Source of the DNA: Flavobacteriaceae bacterium
GTDB lineage: Bacteria; Bacteroidota; Bacteroidia; Flavobacteriales; Flavobacteriaceae
Assembly (NCBI GenBank): GCA_018402205.1
Contig: JAGYIX010000007.1
Coordinates: forward strand, 1-64,000
Direction of reading: 5' to 3'
DNA length: 64,000 bases
Shown here: positions 51,731-60,073 of the stretch, one piece after another
Layout: each line of letters opens with the position of its first letter
Position numbering within the stretch: the first letter of the stretch is position 1
Program-made: the position numbers and the translations under genes
Notes under the pieces: generated by a model
The model's input: the letters and a program-made list of their open reading frames with translations, nothing else
Told to the model about the DNA's origin: nothing
Database searches by the model: none

Positions 51731-52459
51731 TTAGGCCAACATATAAACGGTCATGGCCAACATTACGGCGTTCTCTATGAAGGTGGCCTGGGTCATGGGC
51801 AACTTAAGGGCTGTGCCTAGACAGGCGCATTGAATGGTGCGTTTATCGAGCAGCGATCGCACTACGCCAATGGTGGTGGCGCACAAAATGACTAGCGTTA
51901 AATACAGCATAAGTGTGATCTCAAAGCGCAGTATAAAGGCCACTCCTAAGAACAGTTCGATGAAGGGATAGGCGTATCCGTAGGCTGGAACCACCTTGGC
52001 GATAGGGTCATACATGGCAAAGCTGGGCTTAAACCCTTTGTAGTCTAAGAATTTGAAGAAGCTAAAGACCAGGTAGAAGAGCCCCATGAAATCAAGCATG
52101 GCGGGCTCTATGCCGTCTTGGTACCAGCGGTAGGCCATGGCGGCAAAAAGATAGGCGCCGATCAGGTAGAGCGGAAATAGTTGACGAAATTTAGAGACCT
52201 CCGAAGTTTCCATAGATGGAAACTTTTCCGATGTCGCTTCGCCCGGCTCAAAACTTTGCTCTTTACGCAAACTGTATTTGGAGGGCAGGTCTTTAGCCAG
52301 TTCAGCATTGCTTAAATGCTGAGCAGCGGCAATCTCTACGCGGCCACTATCTTTGTCAATGCTAACCTCAGATACCCCCTCAAAGGCCCCGTAGTGCTTA
52401 GTTAGCACTGCCACGCAACTCATACAAGTAATTCCGTCTACATAAAAGGTCTGTTTCAT
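51731..52459 (-). CDS. HMA-domain protein fused to a MauE/DoxX-like membrane domain
   Basis: 242 residues from ATG 52459 (MKQTFYVDGITCMSCVAVLT). Residues 1-65 are a heavy-metal-associated domain with the CMSC metal site. Residues ~90-242 hold four helices of MauE/DoxX type (LFPLYLIGAYLFAAMAYRWY, AYGYAYPFIELFLGVAFILR, LMLYLTLVILCATTIGVVRS) and a late CACLGTALKLPM Cys pair. The combination suggests membrane handling of a soft metal such as copper or mercury, or of thiols; this is an inference. It is divergent from the GAF gene, whose -33 box overlaps its start codon. Confidence 0.78.
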   Translation of the reverse strand: MKQTFYVDGITCMSCVAVLTKHYGAFEGVSEVSIDKDSGRVEIAAAQHLSNAELAKDLPSKYSLRKEQSFEPGEATSEKFPSMETSEVSKFRQLFPLYLIGAYLFAAMAYRWYQDGIEPAMLDFMGLFYLVFSFFKFLDYKGFKPSFAMYDPIAKVVPAYGYAYPFIELFLGVAFILRFEITLMLYLTLVILCATTIGVVRSLLDKRTIQCACLGTALKLPMTQATFIENAVMLAMTVYMLA

Positions 52460-52490
52460 TGCTATAAAGGCTAGGGTTAGATTATTTTTG
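52459..52490 (+). promoter_or_regulatory. Promoter of the GAF-domain reductase gene
   Basis: TTG (52459-52461), a 21-base spacer and TATTTTTG (52483-52490) fit the Bacteroidota consensus, 20 bases before the ATG at 52511. Confidence 0.5.
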
Positions 52491-52510
52491 CACTTTCTAC
52501 TTTCAAAGGT

Positions 52511-52960
52511 ATGCAAGAACTAAGACAACCCCTAAGTGCTATTGTTTCTAATGAGGCTCTTTCGGTAGGCGAGCGTCTAGAACAAATATGCGAACTACTT
52601 CGCTCTAGCGTGGCGCATTACGACTGGGTTGGCTTCTATTTTCATGAGGCTGAAACCCGCACGCTGCATCTAAGAGCTTTCTCTGGAGAACCCACCGATC
52701 ACACACAAATTCCTTTTGGCAAAGGTATTTGCGGTCAAGTGGCTGAAAGCAACCAAAACTTCATCGTTGCTGATGTAAAGGCTCAGGACAATTATATTGC
52801 CTGCAGCTTGCATGTGAAGTCTGAAATAGTGATTCCGCTTTTTAAAAACGGTCAAAACATAGGCCAAATTGATATCGATTCGCACACCATAGACCCCTTC
52901 ACCCAAGAAGATGTGGACATTTTGGAGTACGTCAACGCCCTAGTGGCCGAAATTGTTTAA
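52511..52960 (+). CDS. GAF-domain protein, free methionine-R-sulfoxide reductase-like
   Basis: 149 residues, a single GAF domain. VAHYDWVGFYFHEAETRTLH, PFGKGICGQVAESNQNFIVA and YIACSLHVKSEIVIPLFKNG follow the fRMsr pattern, including the two cysteines equivalent to the GxCG and IAC positions; the latter is the catalytic one in characterised enzymes. Such proteins reduce free Met-R-sulfoxide using thioredoxin. The third, often-present cysteine between them is missing. It has its own promoter and lies 35 bases before purH. Confidence 0.78.
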   Translation: MQELRQPLSAIVSNEALSVGERLEQICELLRSSVAHYDWVGFYFHEAETRTLHLRAFSGEPTDHTQIPFGKGICGQVAESNQNFIVADVKAQDNYIACSLHVKSEIVIPLFKNGQNIGQIDIDSHTIDPFTQEDVDILEYVNALVAEIV

Positions 52961-52995
52961 GACACAAACACTATTTTTATTTTTTAAATACGCTT

Positions 52996-54528
52996 ATGAA
53001 CGCTCCTCGAACCCTTAAATCGGCTTTAATATCGGTATTTCACAAAGACGGCCTAGAACCCATCGTGCGCAAACTGCACGCATTGGGGGTTACTCTTTAT
53101 TCAACCGGAGGCACCGAAACCTTCATTAATAATCTTGGAATAGAGGTCGTAGCTGTAGAGAGTTTAACCGAGTATCCGTCTATACTGGGCGGACGCGTCA
53201 AAACCCTGCACCCCAAAGTTTTCGGCGGTATCTTAAACCGCAGATCGCTTAAAGAAGACCAACAGACCCTAAAAGAATACGCCATTCCGTCATTAGACCT
53301 AGTGATCGTCGACCTGTACCCTTTTGAAAAGACGGTAGCCGAAGACGCCTCAGAAGAAGCCATTATTGAAAAGATCGATATCGGAGGCATCTCGCTGATT
53401 CGAGCCGCCGCCAAAAACTACCAAGACGTTCTCTGTGTAGCCACCCAAGAAGGGTACGGCCCCCTGCTAGAACTGCTCGAAGCCAAAAAAGGACAAACCG
53501 AGCTTGAAGACCGCAAGCGCTTTGCTACCCAGGCATTTGCCACCTCATCGAATTACGATACGGCCATCTTTAACTACTACAACAAAGAGGGCGAATTCGA
53601 AGCCCTAAGGTTAAGCGAGTCGAAAGGGCGAGCCCTGCGCTACGGAGAAAACCCCCACCAAAAAGGCTACTTCTACGGCGATTTTGATGCGCTATTTACC
53701 CAATTAAACGGCAAAGAACTTTCGTACAACAATCTACTTGACGTAGACGCGGCTGTGAGCCTCATGAGCGAATTCGTAAACGACGAGCCAACCTTTGCCA
53801 TTCTAAAACACAACAACGCGTGTGGGCTTGCGACACGTACCCGACTAGTCGAGGCTTATAGAGCAGCGCTTGCTGCTGACCCCGTTTCGGCCTTTGGAGG
53901 AGTGCTCATCGCCAACAAAAAAATAGACGTAGCTACCGCCCAAGAGATCAAAACGCTCTTTTGCGAGGTAGTGATTGCCCCTGAGTTCGACGCCCAGGCG
54001 GCCGAAATACTCAGCGAAAAGAAAAACCGCATCTTGCTGGTTCAAAAGCATTGGAACCTTCCACAAACCCAAGTGCGCACCGCTCTAAATGGGCAGTTGG
54101 TGCAAGAGCGTGATCTAAAAACCGACAGCGCTGCTACCCTTAAAACGGCAACTAAAGTAGCCCCTACATCCGAGCAAATCGAAGACCTATTGTTCGCCTC
54201 TAAGATTTGTAAACACACCAAGTCGAACACCATAGTATTGGCCAAAAACAAACAGCTTCTGGCCAGCGGAACCGGCCAAACCTCAAGGGTAGATGCCCTT
54301 AATCAAGCTATTCACAAGGCGCAGCATTTTAAGTTCGATCTCAAAGGAGCGGTGATGGCCTCTGATGCCTTTTTTCCGTTTCCAGACTGCGTAGAGATCG
54401 CAGATTTGGCAGGAATAAATGCGGTTATTCAACCAGGCGGATCGATTAAAGACGAACTCAGCATCGAATACTGCAATAAGGCATCAATGGCAATGGTGAT
54501 GACCGGAACGCGTCATTTCAAACATTAA
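52996..54528 (+). CDS. purH: Bifunctional AICAR formyltransferase / IMP cyclohydrolase
   Basis: 510 residues. The N-terminal IMP cyclohydrolase (SALISVFHKDGLEPIVRKLH, LTEYPSILGGRVKTLHPKVF, DIGGISLIRAAAKN) and C-terminal formyltransferase (LRYGENPHQKGYFYG, LKHNNACGLATRTRLVEAYR, VMASDAFFPFPDCVEIADLA, GGSIKDELSIEYCN) are complete. It catalyses the last two steps of IMP synthesis. Intact; mreB follows with its own -7 element. Confidence 0.96.
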   Translation: MNAPRTLKSALISVFHKDGLEPIVRKLHALGVTLYSTGGTETFINNLGIEVVAVESLTEYPSILGGRVKTLHPKVFGGILNRRSLKEDQQTLKEYAIPSLDLVIVDLYPFEKTVAEDASEEAIIEKIDIGGISLIRAAAKNYQDVLCVATQEGYGPLLELLEAKKGQTELEDRKRFATQAFATSSNYDTAIFNYYNKEGEFEALRLSESKGRALRYGENPHQKGYFYGDFDALFTQLNGKELSYNNLLDVDAAVSLMSEFVNDEPTFAILKHNNACGLATRTRLVEAYRAALAADPVSAFGGVLIANKKIDVATAQEIKTLFCEVVIAPEFDAQAAEILSEKKNRILLVQKHWNLPQTQVRTALNGQLVQERDLKTDSAATLKTATKVAPTSEQIEDLLFASKICKHTKSNTIVLAKNKQLLASGTGQTSRVDALNQAIHKAQHFKFDLKGAVMASDAFFPFPDCVEIADLAGINAVIQPGGSIKDELSIEYCNKASMAMVMTGTRHFKH

Positions 54529-54534
54529 TTTTCG

Positions 54535-54542
54535 TACTTTCG
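54535..54542 (+). promoter_or_regulatory. -7 element upstream of mreB
   Basis: TACTTTCG, as before metH, lies 22 bases ahead of the ATG at 54565. It is part of the palindrome CTTTCGAAAG. Confidence 0.35.
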
Positions 54543-54564
54543 AAAGCATTCAGTCCCTCAGATT

Positions 54565-55592
54565 ATGGCCTTTTTTGATTTTTTGACCGAAGAAATTGCG
54601 ATTGACCTTGGAACCGCCAATACGCTGATTATTCACAACGGAAAAGTGGTGGTAGATAGCCCCTCTATAGTCGCACGCGATCGCATGTCGGGTAAGATTG
54701 TGGCCGTGGGGCAAGAAGCCAACCTCATGCAGGGCAAAACCCACGAGAATATCAAAACCATTAGGCCGCTTAAAGACGGAGTAATTGCCGACTTTGACGC
54801 CTCTGAAAAAATGATCGGCATGCTGATTAAGAGCGTTCCGGCTTTGCAAAAAAATTATTTCCGCCCTCGCTGCGCATGGTCATTTGTATTCCATCTGGCA
54901 TCACCGAAGTAGAGATGCGTGCGGTAAAAGAATCGGCAGAGCGCGTAAACGGAAAAGAGGTCTATCTCATTCATGAGCCCATGGCCGCAGCCATCGGTAT
55001 CGGCCTAGACATCATGAAGCCCAAAGGAAACATGATCGTAGACATCGGAGGGGGTACCACCGAAATTGCGGTTATCGCCTTAGGTGGAATCGTCGTAGAC
55101 CGCTCGGTCAAGATCGCCGGAGACGTGTTTACCAACGACATCATTAACTACATGCGCACACAGCACAACCTTTTTATAGGAGAGCGCACCGCTGAACGCA
55201 TTAAAATAGAATGCGGTTCGGCAACTGACGAACTCGACAATCCGCCCGAAAATTTGGAGATTCAGGGTCGTGACTTGCTATCGGGTAAGCCAAAACAAAT
55301 TGTCGTTAGCTTTAGGGAAGTCGCCAAAGCACTCGACAAATCTATAGTGCGCATCGAAGAAGCCGTGATGGAGACACTTTCTCAGACGCCACCAGAGCTC
55401 GCCTCAGACATTTACAATTCAGGTATTTACCTGGCCGGTGGTGGAGCTATGCTTCGTGGGCTCGATCAACGACTATCTTCAAAGACAGACCTTCCGGTTT
55501 ACATTGCAGAAGATCCGCTTCGCGCTGTAGTACGCGGAACGGGCATTGCTTTAAAGCACCTGGCGGCATATAAAACTGTGCTGATTCAATAA
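54565..55592 (+). CDS. mreB: Rod-shape actin homologue MreB, one frameshift
   Basis: Begins MAFFDFLTEEIAIDLGTANTL (phosphate-1 motif); VDIGGGTTEIAVIALGGIVV and YLAGGGAMLRGLDQRLS (adenosine motif) follow. MreB filaments guide lateral wall synthesis by RodA/PBP2. The frame is lost in the A7 run at 54848-54854; restoring eight A gives ALQKKLFPPSLRMVICIPSG and 342 residues. The stop shares one base with the mreC ATG (TAATG). First gene of mreBCD-mrdA-rodA. Confidence 0.93.
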
Positions 55593-56419
55593 TGGGAAGA
55601 CTGCTCGCTTTACTTTTTAAATGGCGATCTGAAGTTCTTCTTGTTTTTCTCCTGGCTATAGCCCTTGGCCTTACCGTAACGCAAAGCAGCCATCAAAAAG
55701 CAGTGTGGCTGAGCTCTTCGAATCAATTTTTAGGCAGTCTTCACAGCTTTAAGGCAACAACGGCCTCTTACTTTTCTTTTAAAAAACGCAATCAACAATT
55801 GCAAAAAGATAACGCGGCGCTGCGCGCCGCGCTCTATCAGGCGCAATTTGAAAAGGCCCTTGTTGACGGGTCTATGCTCTTGAGTGACAGTCTAAACCCT
55901 TATGCCGTTATACCGGCTAAGGTGATCAAAAACAGCGTGGTTCGAGAGCGCAACTACCTTACCCTTAACAAGGGAACACAACAAGGAGTCTATGCCGATA
56001 TGGGGGTGATTACCGATCAGGGGGTGGTAGGCATCATCGAGCAGAGTTCTGCAAACTTTTCGACGGTAATCTCTCTATTGCACGAAGACAGCAGCATTAA
56101 TGCATCGATCAAGGGCAGCAATTATTTTGGATCACTGGTTTGGAACGGCAAGCGTTTTGATCGATGTCAATTATTTGATATTCCCAAAACAGCCGAGATT
56201 CAAATTGGAGATAGCATTGTAACCGGAGGAATGTCAAGCATCTTTCCGCCCGGCATTCTCATTGGCCAAGTGTCACAATTCGCCATAGTCGAAAACAGTA
56301 GTTTTTACACTATCGAGGTCAGCCTGTCAAACAACATGGCTAATCTTTCGCAGGTATACACTATTGATAATCGCCTCAAAGAAGAACGTTTAACCCTAGA
56401 AGTGCAAAGCAATGACTGA
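55592..56419 (+). CDS. mreC: Rod shape-determining protein MreC
   Basis: 275 residues. An N-terminal membrane helix (EVLLVFLLAIALGLTVTQSS), a periplasmic coiled coil (FKKRNQQLQKDNAALRAALY) and the beta-rich MreC fold (residues ~110-260: VIKNSVVRERNYLTLNKGTQ, GVYADMGVITDQGVVGIIEQ). It links MreB to PBP2 in the elongasome. It overlaps mreD by 8 bases. Confidence 0.92.
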   Translation: MGRLLALLFKWRSEVLLVFLLAIALGLTVTQSSHQKAVWLSSSNQFLGSLHSFKATTASYFSFKKRNQQLQKDNAALRAALYQAQFEKALVDGSMLLSDSLNPYAVIPAKVIKNSVVRERNYLTLNKGTQQGVYADMGVITDQGVVGIIEQSSANFSTVISLLHEDSSINASIKGSNYFGSLVWNGKRFDRCQLFDIPKTAEIQIGDSIVTGGMSSIFPPGILIGQVSQFAIVENSSFYTIEVSLSNNMANLSQVYTIDNRLKEERLTLEVQSND

Positions 56420-56918
56420 TTACAGCCCAATGGCACTGCTTCGGTTTATTGCGCTCTTTCTCGCACAGGTTTTTATATGCAACCAGATTCATTGGTTCGG
56501 AGCCATTTCTCCGATGATTCTCATCTTATTTCTCTACTGGACTCCCATTGAGCGCGAACTCATAAGGTCTATGCTGGGAGCCTTTGCGCTAGGCCTAGTT
56601 ACCGACATAGCCTCAGATACGGTCGCAATTAATACCATAGCGCTTACGGTGGGCGCTTATTTACGTCCTTCACTGCTGCGGCTGAGCTACGGTTCTAGCG
56701 TGAGCTTTCATACCGACAGCCAGTTCAGCGGAACCCTCGGACAAAACTTAGTATTCCTATTCTACTTAGTGCTTATACATCACCTACTCTTCTTTGGTAT
56801 TGAGATTTTTGATCTGAGCAGACCTTTTGTAATTTTATCAAAGACTGCTATTCATCTGCCCTTTAGTTTTTTAGTCGTGGCGTTGATTGCGATTCTTTTT
56901 TCATCCCAAAAACGCTAA
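56412..56918 (+). CDS. mreD: Rod shape-determining protein MreD
   Basis: 168 residues, five to six membrane helices (LLRFIALFLAQVFICNQIHW, MLGAFALGLVTDIASDTVAI, NLVFLFYLVLIHHLLFFGIE). It matches MreD by size, topology and position between mreC and mrdA. Inner-membrane elongasome component. Confidence 0.85.
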   Translation: MTDYSPMALLRFIALFLAQVFICNQIHWFGAISPMILILFLYWTPIERELIRSMLGAFALGLVTDIASDTVAINTIALTVGAYLRPSLLRLSYGSSVSFHTDSQFSGTLGQNLVFLFYLVLIHHLLFFGIEIFDLSRPFVILSKTAIHLPFSFLVVALIAILFSSQKR

Positions 56919-56919
56919 G

Positions 56920-58794
56920 ATGTCTCGTTTTCTGCTGTCATTCTCGATCATACTAGTGGGTGTGCTCTTTATTGCACGTCTGGTGAGTCTGCAGCTTTTC
57001 TTCAAAGAATCAACGTTGGCAGAATCTGATCCGGCCATAACCAAAGAATACATTTACCCCGAACGGGGATTCATATACGATCGCGATAATGAATTGTTAG
57101 TATCTAATCAAGCGGCCTTCGACATTATGGTGATACCTAGTGCAATAAAAGCATTAGACACCCTTGCCTTTCTTGAACTCCTCGATCTAGACCTAAAGAG
57201 CTTTGAACAGCGCATGAAGCGGGCCGAGAATTATTCACGCAGACTGCCCTCGGTGATTGTTTCTAGCTTGTCTAAAGAGCGCTACGCGGCGCTTCAAGAA
57301 AAACTACGCCGCTTTGAAGGTTTCTTTATTCGTAAAAAATCGCTGAGATCGTACCACACTGCTGCTTCGGCTAACGTACTTGGATATATTAGTGAAGTAA
57401 GCCCCAGCGAACTAAATTCAGGCCCCTATTACATTGCCGGAGAAAACATTGGCCGCACCGGTGTAGAGCGCCAATACGAAGACCTACTTCGAGGCAAGAA
57501 AGGGGTGCGCTACATTCAAAAAGACCGCTTTAACCGCGAGATCGGATCGTATCAAGACGGAGCCCTTGACAGTATGGCAACTATGGGTAAAAATCTTCAA
57601 ATTACCATAGATAAAACACTTCAAGAATACGGAGAGCTACTGATGAAAGGCAAGCGAGGTGGAATCGTAGCCATAGAGCCAGCCACCGGTGAAATTTTAA
57701 GTATGATCAGCGGACCCACCTATGACCCATCGCTGCTGGTGGGACGCAAGCGCTCCAAAAACTACACCGAGCTGTATTACGATAGCCTGGCCCGACCCAC
57801 CTGGGATCGCTCTATACTGGCAGAACCCTCCCCGGGATCTCCCTTCAAGGCCCTAAACGCGCTAGTTGCCCTTCAAGAGGGTATCATTACCCCCAGCACC
57901 ACCTTTACCTGCTACGAAGGTTTCTTTGTTTATGGAGACAAACGCGGCTGCCACTGCGGGGGTGGGGTACGCGATCTCGTTTCGGGCATACACCACTCGT
58001 GCAACGCTTACTTTGCGGAGACCTTTAGGTCGTATTACCGCAATTTCGAGAGCACTGCGGCCGGTCACGACCGCTGGACAGCACACATGAAAAGCTTTGG
58101 CCTTGGGGAATTTCTAGGCGTTGATCTACCCACTGGAAGACCCGGCCGCATACCCGATACTGACTATTACGATCGGGCTTACGGCCCTAATCGGTGGGTC
58201 TCTACCTTTATCATCTCCAATGCTATTGGGCAAGGTGAGGTCGCAGCTACCCCGCTGCAACTAGCGAACATGACAGCGGCCATAGCCAATAAAGGTTTTT
58301 TCTATACCCCTCACCTATTGCGCACGGTTGAAGGTCAACCCATTGCAGACCTTAATCCAAGTTATGCCCAAAAGCGACAAACCACTATAGACTCGAAGCA
58401 TTTCGAACCAGTCATTGAAGGAATGGAAAAGGTCTATACCGAAGGAACAGCCCGTTATCTTCAAGTAAAAGGTATTCGTATCGCCGGAAAAACTGGAACC
58501 GTAGAGAACTTTACGCGTATTGATGGCAAAAAAACACAGCTTACCGACCATTCGGTTTTTGTCGCTTTCGCCCCCGTCGAAGACCCTCAAATAGCCGTTG
58601 CTATTTATATTGAAAACGGATACTATGGGGCCCGATATGCAGGACACATCGCTTCACTAATGATCGAAAAATACCTAAAGGGAAGCATTAGCCGCACTGA
58701 TTTGGAAGAGCGCATGCTCAGCAAAACGCTTGAGCTTGAATACGCCAAGCCCTATAGCGGAAAACCCTTTAAAATAAACGAATATGCGTGGTAG
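56920..58794 (+). CDS. mrdA: Penicillin-binding protein 2 (elongation transpeptidase)
   Basis: About 624 residues from ATG 56920, one base after the mreD stop; this start places the membrane anchor (FLLSFSIILVGVLFIARLVS) at the N-terminus. After the pedestal (RGFIYDRDNELLVSNQAAFD) comes the transpeptidase domain with SPGSPFKALNALVAL (SxxK), HSCNAYFAET (SxN) and AGKTGTVENF (KTG). It cross-links lateral-wall peptidoglycan with RodA, whose gene overlaps by 11 bases. Confidence 0.93.
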   Translation: MSRFLLSFSIILVGVLFIARLVSLQLFFKESTLAESDPAITKEYIYPERGFIYDRDNELLVSNQAAFDIMVIPSAIKALDTLAFLELLDLDLKSFEQRMKRAENYSRRLPSVIVSSLSKERYAALQEKLRRFEGFFIRKKSLRSYHTAASANVLGYISEVSPSELNSGPYYIAGENIGRTGVERQYEDLLRGKKGVRYIQKDRFNREIGSYQDGALDSMATMGKNLQITIDKTLQEYGELLMKGKRGGIVAIEPATGEILSMISGPTYDPSLLVGRKRSKNYTELYYDSLARPTWDRSILAEPSPGSPFKALNALVALQEGIITPSTTFTCYEGFFVYGDKRGCHCGGGVRDLVSGIHHSCNAYFAETFRSYYRNFESTAAGHDRWTAHMKSFGLGEFLGVDLPTGRPGRIPDTDYYDRAYGPNRWVSTFIISNAIGQGEVAATPLQLANMTAAIANKGFFYTPHLLRTVEGQPIADLNPSYAQKRQTTIDSKHFEPVIEGMEKVYTEGTARYLQVKGIRIAGKTGTVENFTRIDGKKTQLTDHSVFVAFAPVEDPQIAVAIYIENGYYGARYAGHIASLMIEKYLKGSISRTDLEERMLSKTLELEYAKPYSGKPFKINEYAW

Positions 58795-60073
58795 CTTTTT
58801 GCTTTTTCGAATAGATGGGCTCAGCATGCTGCTAATAATAGCGCTAACTACCTTTGGATGGTTTAATATTTACAGTACTACCTTAGATGACAACAGTTCA
58901 ACCGAACTTCTTGACTTAAGCACCTACCACGGTAAACAGCTTTTTTTTGTTTTGCTTTCGCTAGTGGTAATAACCCTGCTGAGCTTTATAGACGAACATG
59001 TAATCAAGCGCTATTCAAGCGTGAGTTACCTGGTTGGAATTGCGCTTTTATTAGGGCTTTTCGTATTCGGAAGAACCATTGCCGGATCAACCTCTTGGTA
59101 CGATTTAGGGCCCCTGAACTTTCAGCCTTCAGAACTTATGAAGCTTTTAACGGCTTTGGCTTTGGCCAAATACCTGAGTGACACCGGGGTGACCTTAAAA
59201 ACAGGGGTGCATCAATTTTATGCGGTGCTTATTATCCTTGTACCTGTGCTGCTGGTTTTGCTGCAACCCGATCCGGGTAGTGCGCTCGTCTATTTGGCCC
59301 TATTCTTGGTATTATTTAGAGAGGGGCTTCCGCTTTATTACCTAGCAGCCGTTATATTCACCCTTTTAGCCTTCAGTTTAACCCTAATCTTTGGGCTTAG
59401 CTCTATGCTGATTACCGCGGCAGTGCTTTTTCTGCTATATTTTCTTTTACGCCCTAAGAAAAAGCGCCCGCCACTATTTTTTGAATTGCTCTTTCCGCTG
59501 CTGCAGTTCGGGGTAATCGCCATAACCCCATGGGCTTTTACTTCGGTATTCAAACAACACCACCGCGATCGATTTTCGCTGTGGTTAGGCCTTGAAAAAG
59601 ACGCAAACAAGCTACTCGAGATTAAGCAAAGTATTGGGTATAACACCTACCAAGCCGAACAGGCTATCGCTTCTGGGCGTTGGTGGGGAAAGGGTTTTAT
59701 GCAGGGAACACGCACCAAGGGAAACTTTGTACCCGCCCAGCATACCGACTATATTTTTAGTTCAGTAGGTGAAGAATGGGGGTTTGTGGTGAGCGCCCTC
59801 GTAGTACTTGCCTTTGTGGGGCTTTTGCTTCGCCTAATTGTGCTTGCCGATCGACAAAAACTGGCCTTTCATCGCATCTACGGATACGGGGTAATCTCGA
59901 TTCTTTTTATTCACTTCACTATTAACGTAGGAATGGTGTTAGGCATGCTTCCGACTATTGGAATTCCACTGCCTTTTTTTAGCTACGGAGGCTCGGGTTT
60001 ATTCTTTTTTATCTTGATGTGCTTTATCTTTTTAAAGATAGACGCCAACCGTCACAAGACACATTTTAACTAG
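58784..60073 (+). CDS. rodA: Peptidoglycan glycosyltransferase RodA
   Basis: 429 residues, SEDS family, about ten membrane helices. STSWYDLGPLNFQPSELMKL holds the conserved DLG...QPSE segment; QPDPGSALVY and VPAQHTDYIFSSVGEEWGFV with a final IPLPFFSYGGSGLFFF are SEDS signatures. It polymerises lipid II for elongation with PBP2. The stop overlaps the convergent protease gene by 4 bases. Confidence 0.93.
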   Translation: MRGSFLLFRIDGLSMLLIIALTTFGWFNIYSTTLDDNSSTELLDLSTYHGKQLFFVLLSLVVITLLSFIDEHVIKRYSSVSYLVGIALLLGLFVFGRTIAGSTSWYDLGPLNFQPSELMKLLTALALAKYLSDTGVTLKTGVHQFYAVLIILVPVLLVLLQPDPGSALVYLALFLVLFREGLPLYYLAAVIFTLLAFSLTLIFGLSSMLITAAVLFLLYFLLRPKKKRPPLFFELLFPLLQFGVIAITPWAFTSVFKQHHRDRFSLWLGLEKDANKLLEIKQSIGYNTYQAEQAIASGRWWGKGFMQGTRTKGNFVPAQHTDYIFSSVGEEWGFVVSALVVLAFVGLLLRLIVLADRQKLAFHRIYGYGVISILFIHFTINVGMVLGMLPTIGIPLPFFSYGGSGLFFFILMCFIFLKIDANRHKTHFN